Shown here: positions 20,555 to 30,997 of the stretch, piece by piece | Position numbering within the stretch: the first letter of the stretch is position 1 | Layout of the letters: each line of letters begins with the position of its first letter | Source: Craspedostauros australis | Lineage: Eukaryota; Bacillariophyta; Bacillariophyceae; Mastogloiales; Achnanthaceae | Direction of reading: 5' to 3' | NCBI GenBank assembly: GCA_026770025.1 | Contig: JAMXDE010000011.1 | Span: 2,356,001-2,420,000 of the forward strand | DNA length: 64,000 nt | The notes under the pieces: model-generated | Told to the model about the DNA's origin: nothing | Databases searched by the model: none | Seen by the model: only the letters and a program-made list of their open reading frames with translations | Made by a program: the position numbers and the translations under genes

Positions 20555-20962
20555 GATGATTGTTTCCAACGGACTCTGTTTGCATTGAAGTATGAGGTAT
20601 GTGGTATGAGGTATGTGGTGTGACTCGGAGGCGAGTGCAAAGTGATACTCGGACAACTTGTACCCTCCAGAGCACTCGTATTGTTGGTGTGAGTCTCTCT
20701 GATTACGGCGCTCTGTCGCATGCCGTCCGCATCTCTTCTCTTGGTCTCCCTGCTCTCGCTCGTAGTAGTATCTCGTTGGAGGGAGGCAAAAGATGACTGA
20801 ATTTGGTGGACTTTTCGTTTTCTTTCGCGTTTGTGCTTTCGTGTTGGTCACAAAGCAATTCTACACAATAATTAAGACGAGATACGAATATTTCACACAC
20901 CTCCCATTTCGACACATATGATTCAAGTCTGCTTTTTGTCAGGCTCAATCACGATGCTTCCA

Positions 20963-20996
20963 GTCACGTGTCAAAATGTCACTGGAAGACACGTGA
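20963..20996. promoter_or_regulatory. Paired inverted G-boxes in a divergent promoter
   Basis: Two CACGTG hexamers lie at 20965-20970 and 20990-20995. Their flanks are inverted copies (GTCACGTGTC against GACACGTGAT, nine of ten positions matching as an inverted repeat), and a further CCAGT...ACTGG pair surrounds the first. G-boxes bind bZIP or bHLH factors in plants and algae. The interval 20555-21212 separates the divergently transcribed HtrL-like gene and CRY-DASH, so the site could serve either or both. Confidence 0.45.
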
Positions 20997-21212
20997 TGTG
21001 ACAAGGTGTGAGTCAGACACATCATCCCAAAAGCAGAAAACGAAAATGCCAACACCAACAACGACAATCCACCACAAACAGATCAGACGGGCTCCTGGCC
21101 AACTCATCAGTCAGCCGGGGCCATCAGCGTTGTCGCTTTCTTTGTGAATTGTCGCAGCGGTTGTTCTCTGCTCTTCTCTGCTTGATGCACCAGACGACAG
21201 GCAACATGACGC

Positions 21213-23000
21213 ATGGCACATAAAATGACTACGATGCGAATCTCCGTTCTGTTGTCATCGTTGTCACTGGGAATATTGATGCTTGCCAGAACCAGTTTCG
21301 GCCTCTCCGCCAAGCCCGTTGCTTCGTTGTCCACCATGTCGTCATCGAAGGCATCCTCATCACCGGCCGGTACCTCCAGCGTCGTCTTCCACTGGTTCCG
21401 CATGGGAGACCTGCGCGTGCACGACAACCCGGCGCTCGTCAAGTCGGCGCAAGTTGCCAAGCAGGCGGACTGCAGCGTGGTGCCGGTCTTCTGCTTCGAT
21501 CCGCGCATCTTCGGCGACAATGCCAGATCGGACTTTGGAAACCTCAAGTGTTCGCCGCAGCGTGCCAAGTTCGTTCTGGAGGGCGTGCAGGATCTGCGCA
21601 GCTCCTTGGAGAAGATCGGTTCCAAGCTCGTCGTGGCCAATGCCAAGCCTGAGGAGTTCTTCGCCGCCACCCTCAAGGACGTCGACGCCGGCAAGACCAT
21701 GCTAGTCTACCAGGATGAGGTGTGTTCGGAGGAGACGGCCGTGGCCAACAAGGTCAAGAAGCTCTTTGCTTCGCATGAGGCCGTCTGGGGTTCCACCATG
21801 TACGACATCGAGGATCTGCCGTACCAATCCGATCTCGTCGACATGCCCAACAGCTTCACACCGTTCCGCAACAAGGTGGAGAAGAAGTGCAAGATTCACA
21901 CGCCGTTGCTGGCGCCCAAGTCCATGGCCTTCCTGGCACCTGACAAGATCCCTGTGACCATCAAGACGCACAGCACCGCACTCCCATCCTTGGAGGATTT
22001 GGGATACAATGCCGAACAATGCAAGTTCGCCAACACTGTCGATCCGCGCGGCGTCATGCCATTCCAAGGCGGTGAAACGGCCGCATTGGCACGCGTCCAG
22101 GATTACATCTGGGACAAAGACCTCCTGCGCAAGTACTTTGACACGCGCAATGGCATGATCGGTGCCGATTATTCCACCAAATTCGCACCATGGCTGGCGC
22201 ACGGATTCCTGTCACCGCGCTACGTCGCCCGCGAATGCCAAAAGTACGAACAGACGCGCGTCGCCAACAAATCGACGTACTGGGTCGTCTTCGAGATGCT
22301 GTGGCGCGACTTCTTCAAGTTCTTCGCCAAGAAGCACGGCGATCGTCTCTTCTATCCCGGCGGCACGATCAACAGCGACAAACCGTGGAAGCATTACGAA
22401 AAGAATGTGCAGGCCTGGATCGAAGGACGCACAGGATTCCCGCTCGTCGATGCCAACATGCGCGAGCTGGCGGCCACGGGATTCATGTCGAATCGCGGTC
22501 GTCAGAACGTGGCGTCCTTCCTGGCGCTCGAGCTCAACCAGGATTGGCGGTACGGTGCTGATTACTTTGAAAGCATCTTGATGGACTACGATGTGCATTC
22601 CAACTGGGGCAACTGGTGCGCCGCGGCAGGCATGACAGGCGGACGGTTGAATCGCTTCAACATCGTCAAGCAATCGAAGGATTACGATCAGCACGGCGAT
22701 TACGTGCGTCATTGGCTGCCCGAGCTGAAGGACGTGCCGACGCAGTTCGTGCATGAGCCATGGAAGATGACGCACTTCCAGCAGACGGAACACAACTGCC
22801 AGCTGGGCGTCGATTATCCCAATCCCATCATCCGTCCATTCTATCCGAACCCCAAGAACAACAACCGCAGCAAGAATGATCGCAACCAACGCAACGGCGG
22901 CGGACGCAATAGCAAGCGAGGTGGCGACAACCGCAATCGCGGCCGTGGGCAACGCCAGGATATGAAGAGTCTCAAGACCGGAAGCATTCGGATGGATTGA
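21213..23000 (+). CDS. CRY-DASH: Cryptochrome DASH, predicted plastid precursor
   Basis: This is a single exon of 595 residues. In-frame ATGs occur at 21213, 21225 and 21234; the last gives MRISVLLSSLSLGILMLA, the cleanest signal peptide. It is followed by ARTSFGLSAKP, where Phe after the predicted cut resembles the ASAFAP plastid-entry motif. The photolyase fold follows: WFRMGDLRVHDNPAL (antenna domain), FDPRIFG, PWLAHGFLSPRYV, YWVVFEMLWRDFFKFF at about 356-371, TGFPLVDANMRELAATGF, and DYDVHSNWGNWCAAAG at about 458-473. Together these match the DASH group, which repairs cyclobutane dimers in single-stranded DNA and binds FAD and a folate antenna. The last 45 residues are Arg/Gly/Asn-rich (GGGRNSKRGGDNRNRGRG), like the tail of plant CRY3, probably an RNA/DNA-binding extension. 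It converges with the downstream oxidoreductase. Confidence 0.92.
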   Translation: MAHKMTTMRISVLLSSLSLGILMLARTSFGLSAKPVASLSTMSSSKASSSPAGTSSVVFHWFRMGDLRVHDNPALVKSAQVAKQADCSVVPVFCFDPRIFGDNARSDFGNLKCSPQRAKFVLEGVQDLRSSLEKIGSKLVVANAKPEEFFAATLKDVDAGKTMLVYQDEVCSEETAVANKVKKLFASHEAVWGSTMYDIEDLPYQSDLVDMPNSFTPFRNKVEKKCKIHTPLLAPKSMAFLAPDKIPVTIKTHSTALPSLEDLGYNAEQCKFANTVDPRGVMPFQGGETAALARVQDYIWDKDLLRKYFDTRNGMIGADYSTKFAPWLAHGFLSPRYVARECQKYEQTRVANKSTYWVVFEMLWRDFFKFFAKKHGDRLFYPGGTINSDKPWKHYEKNVQAWIEGRTGFPLVDANMRELAATGFMSNRGRQNVASFLALELNQDWRYGADYFESILMDYDVHSNWGNWCAAAGMTGGRLNRFNIVKQSKDYDQHGDYVRHWLPELKDVPTQFVHEPWKMTHFQQTEHNCQLGVDYPNPIIRPFYPNPKNNNRSKNDRNQRNGGGRNSKRGGDNRNRGRGQRQDMKSLKTGSIRMD

Positions 23001-23250
23001 GGCACTGGAGTAGAACAGGAAACCTGCTAGAGAATAGTACGCTGCGCTACTACTGAATTGTTGCCAAATGGAGACGAAGTGAGGTGTTGGTCTTGTAGCT
23101 GGAATGGTTGGGGTGCTCGTTCTCACCATGCGCCAAGCGTGCACATTGACTGCCTGTTTCTGCTGCTGCCGACGATCGCACTGTTGGCTCAACCACTTGT
23201 AATGCGCGTCATGTAAGCGATACGATGCAGCATACGCAGTTATTCGATAA

Positions 23251-24623
23251 TTAAATATCCACCGAAACGCAGTTGCCATCCAAGCTCTTCATGAGGGCAT
23301 CGGCAATCTGTTGGTTGACCATGGACACGTCGGCAAATCCGTTGGCCGCCTTGGCCGTGTCCTCGTTGCTGGTTGTCCATTTGGTGGCATCCGCGCTGGT
23401 GGCATCCATCGTCTTGACGATCTCTGCGAACTTGGCCCACAACAGGATCTCCTGTATTCGTTCAGCAGCGCAAGTAGTTTGTTTGTTCGAGGATGGGCGT
23501 TGAGTGATTGAGATGGTGAGTGAACATGTCAGTACAAAACAGCGAGATTATGGTGCCGCTGGCCTGTGGATTGTCGTCACAATCGACACCATGATCAGTC
23601 ATACAGTTGCCCTGCAAGGTGTTGCAATCCCCAACACAAGCAGCCAACAACCAAATGAATGCTCAAATGCACACCTGCACAGATACTGTGACTTACGTGG
23701 ACGGGGCAATCCTCGCATTCCACCTTCTCGATCTCATTCGATGTCAGGATGGCGTAGTTGTTCAAAGCCGATGACTTGATGTCGAACGAGACAGGCCCCT
23801 TCGTGGGCAGCACGAGATCATCCAGAATCACCGACTTTTGAGTACCGCAGATCTCGAATCGCTGACGGAAGGCCGTCATGAATCCGCAATGGAACCACAG
23901 CACGCAGCCGCCCTCAAAGCGCACAACACAGGTGGCATCCAACGGCACGCCGTGCTTGCTGAGCTTGAAGTCGACGACCTGCGCGCTGACGGGTTTCTTG
24001 CCGAGGGCCTGACCGAAGACCATCTGTGCGAATCGGATGCAGTACCAGCCCAGATCGCCGATGGCGCCGAGCAGGTCGGCGTCCTTGCGCGCGCGGATGT
24101 TGGTCTCCTGAAAGACGGCGTCCGCCAGGAAGGTGAAATTGGCCTCGATGCGATCGACGTCGCCCAGCTTGTTGGACGACACGGCGTCAAGGATCTGCTG
24201 CGTGCGAGGATGGTGCGGGAACATGGTGCCGTCCAGGATGAACCTGTTGTGCTTGTAGGCCTCAGCCAGCATCTCCGCGTACTCGCCGGACGAGATGGCC
24301 ACGGGCTTCTCCAGCACCACGTGCTTGCCGCCGCGCAGGGCCTTGAAGACCCATTCCTTGTGCAGCGTGGTGGGCAGCGGCAGGTACAGCGCCTCGACGA
24401 GATCCGAGGCGATGAGCTCGTCGTAGCTGCCGAAGGTCGCAATCTTGGAGGCATCGTCGCCGAACATCGTCTTGGCGAACTCCTGCGCCTTTTCCAGGGA
24501 TCTGGAGGCAATGGCCGTCATCTCGCAGTTCGAATCCTTCGACAGAATGGCCGTCACCGTCTTGTACGAGATGTACGCGCATCCGAGCATGCCAACGCGG
24601 AGCTTGGGGCTGCTTTCTGTCAT
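23251..24623 (-). CDS. Gfo/Idh/MocA-family oxidoreductase, copy 1
   Basis: The exons are 23697-24623 and 23251-23451. The 245-bp intron (GTAAGT...TACAG) is phase 0 and joins DCPVH-EILLWAKF. The product is 375 residues from ATG 24623 (MTESSPKLRV). The family binds NAD(P) and oxidises or reduces sugars and diols; some eukaryotic members are dihydrodiol dehydrogenases. The nucleotide-binding turn VGMLGCAYIS is at 10-19. The catalytic lysine motif VLEKPVA (EKP at 105-107) is intact, as is GAIGDLGWYCIRFA. It lacks a clear targeting peptide, so it is probably cytosolic. A related but degenerate gene lies immediately upstream on the same strand, which suggests an old tandem duplication. The exact substrate cannot be told. 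Confidence 0.85.
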
Positions 24624-25239
24624 CTTTCGTCTAATATATGATAGAATAGAATATAATAGTAGAGTGTTGGTTGATTTGGAGAACTTGCTCGGCTGTTCGA
24701 ATGGCTTGCAACCGAATTGTGATTTATGATTTGTGGAGGGTGGATGCAGGGGCAGTTTGTTGCAGCTGTTGGTGGGGTGCGTATCTTCATCACACCACAA
24801 CACACGACGACGCGTCGACAAAGATCTTCCACAAGATCGGAACCGTTTCCGCGCGATCGGTTCGTCGCAACCACCTTTTTCGAACACTCGTGACACAGCA
24901 TGTCTTGTTTGTCGTCATGAATAGTCGAATGGATCGAAACGACGTACGCACATTTCGGACAGTCTTGAATGTTTGTGTTTCTTCCTGTATGTCTAATACA
25001 GTGTCTGTTTATGTATGTTGCTGTGCGCGTATGTCTGTTTGTCTCACAGCATGTTCACACCCTTCATCGCAGCGTTAACTTGATCATCTTCCGACGCGGC
25101 GCTGTTGCCACGGAGGGCGCACATTCCACCTATGTGTGAGACACGAAAACATTGTCGCAGCTGTGTTAATTTATTTGTATGATTGCATTGTAGTAGCTCG
25201 TCGAGGATAACAGAGAGTAGGCGGTGGTAGCGTTTCGCT
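24624..25239. other. Spacer between the two Gfo/Idh genes
   Basis: This holds the copy 1 promoter and the copy 2 3' flank. An AATATAATAG-type AT-rich phrase lies at 24632-24660, just upstream of the copy 1 start. A TGT-rich stretch lies at 24970-25050. No gene is seen. Confidence 0.4.
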
Positions 25240-27025
25240 TCATGCGTTGATGGACGACAGCGGGATGTCCTTGCAGCCCATTTCGACGCTGTTGAGAAGC
25301 GCCAGCAGGATGAGCTTGGTCGTCATGGCGACATTGGCCAGCTCCTGGCAGGGTGACGACGGTTTCTGGTCCCAGCCGTTGTTATCCACAATCGTGCTCA
25401 ATTGGGCGAACGTCCGCCACATCATGGTGTCCCTCATTGGGCCGCCGGCCACATCGATCGCTTCTCCGCTGCGGATCTCCTGCTTTCCAGCGGGCGACTC
25501 TCCCTTCTCGTACACCCTGTAGGATGCCAGGCCATCTGGATGCTCAAGGACGAAGTCTTCCATCGTGGCGATGCTGGCGTCCGCATGCACCGCGATTGAT
25601 TGGCGCGTGGAGAAGTCAGTGTAGGCGACCTTGAACGTCGCTTCTCGGTTCTGGAATGGCAAGATGATGGAACGGAAGAAACGGGATGAAAACGGTAGAA
25701 TGGAACGATAGAATGTTGAGTATCATTTTCGGTGAGTGTGGTGGTAGAGGGTAGAGTGGAGCGGAGTTGAGTGGACGGTACAGAAACGCAAAATCATGCA
25801 ATCTCCGTTTCATTCGCATGCCCCCGCACGCACATAAACGATTCATTCGTACCCATACACATGCACTTACCTTTGTGAACTTGATCTTGCAGGTTGCACT
25901 TTGAAGTTCTCCATTCGCTCCCTTGACGTATCTGATGACTCTGGCAGACGTTGCGGTGCTGTCAACCCTGGCGAAGACAAGAACGCTGAAGAGGATGCAG
26001 AAACGACCCAAGGAACGGATGCACCCGGTCTGTGGGCTGAGCGGGAGCGAGACGCCCACCTTCTTGAGGTCGTCGACGTTCAACAACAGGTCGGCCTCGA
26101 TGCTGTTGATTCGTCCGAACAGCTCCTCTCGCAGGACCCTGTCCATGAATCGTTGCACTCTGTACTGGTGGATGAACATGGTTGAGAATTGGATGAACTT
26201 GCCTTGCTTCTTGGCATGATCGAGCTGCTCCACGAATTCTCCCAAATACGTTGACACGGGATCCTTGACAAGAACGTGCTTCTTGGCATCCAACGCCTGG
26301 ATGACATACTTCTGCTCCAACCTGCGTGTGTATTTGCAAGGCCGAGTTCGTGATTTTGGAGATGGCGATACAGGTACGAGGATAGCATGAAAGCGAACCA
26401 GGAGTGGAAAGTCAAGAGTCAGCAAAAGGTGGTGGTGAGTTGAGTACTTGTTGTTGTTTTTTGCACGTGTGTATCCGTGTGGAGTATGGTAGCAACAGCA
26501 GCTCGTGGGTAACAATCATCACTTCCATTCGGAATGGCGCCATTGCGAGCACAAGCCTGTTGGCATACCAGCGTAGAACTCCATCTGTGGGCGGGCGTTC
26601 GTTTCGTGGCCCGACAAGGGCTTCCGTTCGCAGCCAGCATACGAATACAATCAAGAATGCGCATGTGGGCTTGCATGCCGGAAGTCCCATAGATGGGATA
26701 GGAACGCAATACTGAAACATTTCATGCGTGTTTGCGCAGACACTCACCCTGGCGGAACAACGACGTAAACAGCATCGATGTCCTTTCGCTTGAGCATGTT
26801 GCCGAATCCCTCGTCGCCGTGGCTGATCACGACATCGTCTCCGTCGTTGGGAACCTCGCTTCGGTGCGTGAGCATCCATTCCGACAGCGGCGGCTGGATG
26901 GCGTCGGATTCTTGCAGGAAGATGAATTCCGCAATCTCACACGACGAGGCCACCTTGGAGATGGCGCAGATGTTGCGGTAGTGCGCCTTGCCGGATGTGC
27001 GTTGGAGGAGCACGGCGATTCTCAT
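25240..27025 (-). CDS. Gfo/Idh/MocA-like protein, copy 2, divergent active site
   Basis: There are three exons: 26748-27025, 25871-26321 and 25240-25650. Introns of 426 and 220 bp (GTGAGT...GCAG, GTAAGT...CCAG) join PPG-LEQKYV and FTK-NREATF in phase. From ATG 27025 (MRIAVLLQRT) the product is 379 residues; longer upstream starts are open but low-complexity. The fold markers remain: KDIDAVYVVVPPG, LEQKYVIQALDAKKHVLV, FIQFSTMFIHQYRVQRFMD and SIEADLL align with copy 1 (LVEALYLPLPT, KHVVLEKPVAI, FILDGTMFPHHPRTQQILD, RIEANFTFL). However, the EKP catalytic motif reads KDP, and the glycine-rich turn expected at the N-terminus is not visible. It may therefore be a non-catalytic relative, or the true first exon may lie further upstream. 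Confidence 0.7.
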
Positions 27026-28468
27026 CCTGTGATGATCCTGGTAGACGTTGCTGAAAAGGTGTCTGTGCTCCGCGCTCTTTGCGATGGCATCGTCCATCTT
27101 GAGATGGTGACGATGATGGTCGACGTCGCTCATGGTGGCATGATCGATGGGGATGAAATGGGCGGCGAGAGCCCTGTCCGGTCTGTTGGCCATCTGGGGA
27201 TTGGATTGACAGAATGCGCTGGTGGATGCTGGTGCAAACATGGTGTTGCTGTCCATGCCGATTTTGCTGCTGGTCGCGTTGCTTTTGCCGTCTTTGTTGA
27301 GGCTGCTGCCACTGATTGTTTGATCTTTGTGATTGACGTTGTCAATGTGTTCAATGTGGTTGTTGTGAACGATGTGATCAATACAGTCGGAATGATCAAT
27401 GTGATCGGTGTGATGGCTTTGGTTGACTGGGGCCTCGATTGTCATGATCTGACGATCTCGTGATCCGAGAGGGAGGGTGTGGTGGCAACAGAACGCAATC
27501 TCACGTTGTCCAACTTCGGGTGTGGCAGACACCTCTCTGACACGGTTCCTTTGCTCAGTTCTTTGCTCAGCTCCGTCGTGTCCTCCTCTCTCCTCTTGTG
27601 GCCTCTTGGTTTGTGTCTCGGATCGGATTGCGCTGCTTCCAGAGATGACGCCTGCCTTCGTTTTCGCTTCCTTCTCCGCGGGTTTGTGGTTGATGGTCCT
27701 GTTCTCATCGGCTCTTCCCTCCTCTCCCACACTCACGATCCCACACGTGCTTGTGACCACGAGGCCGTTGTCGTTTCCGTTTCTGGTTTTGCTTTTGTTC
27801 TCCCACCATCTGATTTGTTCGGTGAGACATCAGCATTCTTCTGCGACAGCAACATCAGCCATCAAACACGTAAACACAAAGCGCTCCTGATGTTGGAATG
27901 TCGTTACGACATGCGAACACCCAAAACCCGAACCCATCTGCCACAAACACGGTGACGTGGAACAGCGTTCTCTTCGAAACTGGCGCTCATAGAATGTCGC
28001 TGTGACAACAACACCATCGATGACGTCATGAGTGGAATTCGTGAATGATACACGAATGGTGATTGGAGGATACCATGTTGTGAGCCAATCAAACACGCTG
28101 AGGCATTGAGGAGGAACAAAACAAAGATACCGCACACAAAAAACAATAAAAACAATTTACCAAGCAAAGTGGCGTTTCCTGTTGTTCTTTGCGTGTCCCA
28201 CGCGCCAAGCCCATGCCACTCCCCATTCTTTCCGTCAGCCAACGACACTAACGCACATCGGGTGACGGCAACAACCCGAGCACCACCAAACGACAGCGAC
28301 AGCACTACCCCGCTCCTCCAGGAACAAGGTATGCCAGCGGACGTTTTATCCGCCTCAAACTCACATTTATTGAATACTCATCCTGCAGGCAGTCTACAAG
28401 AAGCACCATGCGCCCGACAACGAGTACTCTACTAGAGTGTTCATCAATGGAGAGTTCAATTACCTGCA
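27026..28468. other. Divergent interval with a CRE palindrome
   Basis: Open frames here are low-complexity (a His/Asp-rich stretch on the minus strand at about 27100-27420 reads DHIDHSDCIDHIVHNNHIEHID and could be an upstream exon of Gfo/Idh copy 2). TGACGTCA occurs at 28021-28028. A good GTATGC/CTGCAG donor-acceptor pair lies at 28329 and 28388, followed by VYKKHHAPDNEYSTRVFING, suggesting that the next gene has a 5' exon here, but I could not find its start. Confidence 0.4.
28021..28028. promoter_or_regulatory. CRE-type palindrome TGACGTCA
   Basis: This is a perfect 8-bp bZIP target. In diatoms TGACGT/ACGTCA elements are known from CO2/cAMP-responsive promoters. It lies between two divergent genes; function is inferred only from the motif. 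Confidence 0.3.
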
Positions 28469-29200
28469 ATGGATGGAAGTTGCCGAAGCCACAGCAGTCG
28501 AGAAAGTGACGACACCCCGAAGGACGATGAGAGAGGCGGGGACAACCCAAGCGAGCCAATCACGCGCAGTGAGACTGCCAATGATGATGGAACTAGCGAA
28601 GAGCACAAGGAGGTTGCAACATCCAAGGCACGTCATGGGCAAAGCAGCCTCGGTGCCGAGGATCTGGATGCAGAGCAACTCGACGATGCCATGAATGGCA
28701 CGGAGAAAGACTCGATAGGAATACCCATGATTCATCCGAACAGGCTGAAGAGTTCAACTCACATCCATGTAACACCGACACCGCAAAACGAACCATCGAC
28801 CAACGGCGCACAGCATCGCTCGGCATCACTGGCTGCTGGCAGCACCACGGTTGTTGTCATTGCACCCACGGAAGCTAGCACCGCCCCATCACATCTGCCT
28901 TCCAACAGGCGTGTGCAACGACGCAGTCTGCGTCGTAGTCGTCTGTTCTCATTCAATGAAACAGACGTCGAGAGCAACGGCCCTTCAAGACGACGTGCAT
29001 CTTCGCAAGCAGGACCTTCACAACCAAAATCAAAGCAGCCAAACGACTCAGCCAAGACAAAGTCGCCGTTTGGCACCGCGTCGGTACTGACTGGGCTGCC
29101 AGCTGCAACGTTTCTGCGAACCCCCGATCATCCCACGTGGGGTTCGACGAGCTGGAGAACAAGCCCTCCTTGGGCCAACCAGCGCGATCACAAATACTGA
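28469..29200 (+). CDS. Hypothetical Ser/Arg/Asp-rich protein, gene model incomplete
   Basis: No family is recognised. The frame gives 243 residues of hydrophilic, compositionally biased sequence: an acidic start (ESDDTPKDDERGGDNPSEP, DLDAEQLDDAMNG), a basic centre (RRVQRRSLRRSRLF) and a Lys/Ser/Pro-rich end. Similar protein-like sequence continues in other frames to about 29560 (GFDELENKPSLGQPAR from about 29137; a hydrophobic GSLFLLCVYEYD in a third frame). Upstream, a spliced exon ending before GT at 28329 could join at 28389 to VYKKHHAPDNEY. The true gene probably spans about 28250-29560 with two or more introns or frame errors. It could be a nuclear, disordered protein. Treat start and end as provisional. 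Confidence 0.35.
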   Translation: MDGSCRSHSSRESDDTPKDDERGGDNPSEPITRSETANDDGTSEEHKEVATSKARHGQSSLGAEDLDAEQLDDAMNGTEKDSIGIPMIHPNRLKSSTHIHVTPTPQNEPSTNGAQHRSASLAAGSTTVVVIAPTEASTAPSHLPSNRRVQRRSLRRSRLFSFNETDVESNGPSRRRASSQAGPSQPKSKQPNDSAKTKSPFGTASVLTGLPAATFLRTPDHPTWGSTSWRTSPPWANQRDHKY

Positions 29201-29695
29201 TACCGACATCGCCACCTGCACAGGTAACACCGCCAGCGCTAAAAACACCAGAGATGATACCTGATACGCAACCACAAGAGGTGTCATCGATCAAGGAGAG
29301 ACCTACCGTAGTCCCGGGTGCGGTGCGGGTATCACATCGATCTTCGGAACGAGAGAGAGGTTGGCCCTCATGCCGTGGTGTTCGATGAAAGTTGGAATTC
29401 CTTCTCACGGTTGCCCATCGCACCAACAACAAGATCAGTTTGGTGTGCAACTCAAAGCAACACTGAATGGAGTGTCGAGTCCGCGGAGTGGGATTGTGTT
29501 GTACGGTCGGCTATTCACATTCGGCTCGCTGTTCCTATTGTGTGTGTACGAGTATGATATGACTACTCTCTATTCGTACTGGTACTCTCTCCAGTGTTTC
29601 GCTGGGGTACGAAGATGCTGTGCGTTGCATTCTCATGGACTATTGAGTACAGTATACTTTATCTTGACATGAGACGCAGTCCGAATTGCGCCAGC

Positions 29696-30997
29696 TCAGT
29701 TGCGACGACCGCGCTTTCGTCTCTTGGCGTTCTTCTCCTCGAACTTGTGACGCATCTGCTTGGTCTTGAACTCTATGAACTTGTCCCAGTACTCCTTCTC
29801 CTCGGCGTCCTTGAGGATGAACGCGTCGGCGACCTTGCTGTCCTTGATGGTCTGGTCGCCCGATTTGAGCTTGTCGGCAAGCTTGGCGACATCTTCGGTT
29901 GGTTCGCGGAATCGGATGGCCCCCTCGGTCTGTCCTCTGGAGTAGTCGACGTAGATCTTCTTGTCCTTGACGGCGTCTACCGAGATCTCCATGGACTTCG
30001 ACACGGCCTCCAGCAGCGTCTCACGATCGCACGAGTCTGGCAGTCCCTTGATCTGGATGACGCAGCCTGGCTTCCAGTCGTACTTGTAGGTCGGCGGTTC
30101 CGCCTCCTCCGCATCGCCGGCTTCCTTTCGCTTCTTGCCGTACTTCTCCTCTCGCTCGGCATCCTCCTTGACCTTCTCCACCTTCCTCAATTCTACGTAC
30201 TCAGCAAACATCATGACAGCGAGCTTGGATTTGGTGTCGCCCTCGCCAAGCTCCAACGGCGTGGATGGCTCCTGCTCCTTCCCGTCCTTCCATGTGAGCG
30301 TCGCGGCAGCAGCCTTTTCCGCGTCCTCGAGCTTTTCGAATTCCACCATGGCGTGGCCGATGGGGTAATTGCGCTTTCGCTTTGGCTTGCGGCTGCTGTC
30401 CCCAAGACCAATGTCAAAATCCCCCTTGTCATAGAATCCGGTGGAATGGCGGAGCTTGATCATGGCGACCTTGCCGTAGGAATCGAAGAGCTTGCGGACG
30501 TCCTCCACAGTGACCGCGTAGCGTGGCCGTTCCCTCTTGAACTTCCCATCGCCGCCGCCACCAGCATCGTCCTTCTTGTCTTCGCCATCCGGCTTGGGTG
30601 GTTGCGTCACGGGCACATTGCGCACGTACAAAGTGAGGGGGATGTGGCCCTGCATCATGTCCCGCGTGAATGGGTCCTTGCGAGAGATGTGCACCTTGGC
30701 ATCATCGACCACCAGCAGATCGGGCAGCTCTGCGGCGGCCTTGGCGACGACGTTGGCGTCCGTCGTGATTTTGCGAATGGTGTTGAATTTGAGGAGGGAC
30801 TCGATCGGCACGGCACCCGCGGAGCCATCCTCCTGCAGCAGGTACTTGCGCAGGAAGTTGTCCTGTCGCACGTTGGCGTTGGAAAAGAAGAAGCCGAGGC
30901 GTTCCTTGACTGCGGCGACTTGTGCGGTCTCATCCGAGGCTTCTGGTGCAGCAGCGGCTGCCGCGGTTGCGTCTTCTGGCTTGCCTTCTGTCGACAT
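29696..30997 (-). CDS. La protein (LARP3, La-motif RNA-binding protein)
   Basis: The product is a single exon of 433 residues from ATG 30997 (MSTEGKPEDA), typical of genuine La (about 400-470). La binds the UUU-OH 3' ends of new RNA polymerase III transcripts and protects and folds them. After an Ala-rich head comes the La motif (ERLGFFFSNANVRQDNFLRK, residues about 31-50, then FNTIRKIT and VVDDAKVHISRK). An RRM follows (LTLYVRNVPV, EDVRKLFDSYGKVAMIKLRH, GHAMVEFEKLEDAEKA). A charged linker leads to the C-terminal atypical RRM (CVIQIKGLPDSCDRETLLEAV, IYVDYSRGQTEGAIRFREP, EKEYWDKFIEFKTKQM). The protein ends in a basic run (KRRKRGRR), probably a nuclear localisation signal. A TG repeat lies just 5' of the start. 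The opposite strand is stop-free for about 500 codons, which is a shadow. Confidence 0.9.
   Translation of the reverse strand: MSTEGKPEDATAAAAAAPEASDETAQVAAVKERLGFFFSNANVRQDNFLRKYLLQEDGSAGAVPIESLLKFNTIRKITTDANVVAKAAAELPDLLVVDDAKVHISRKDPFTRDMMQGHIPLTLYVRNVPVTQPPKPDGEDKKDDAGGGGDGKFKRERPRYAVTVEDVRKLFDSYGKVAMIKLRHSTGFYDKGDFDIGLGDSSRKPKRKRNYPIGHAMVEFEKLEDAEKAAAATLTWKDGKEQEPSTPLELGEGDTKSKLAVMMFAEYVELRKVEKVKEDAEREEKYGKKRKEAGDAEEAEPPTYKYDWKPGCVIQIKGLPDSCDRETLLEAVSKSMEISVDAVKDKKIYVDYSRGQTEGAIRFREPTEDVAKLADKLKSGDQTIKDSKVADAFILKDAEEKEYWDKFIEFKTKQMRHKFEEKNAKRRKRGRRN

Noticed and set aside
22212-23279. 355-codon minus-strand open frame
   Set aside because: It is antisense to CRY-DASH.
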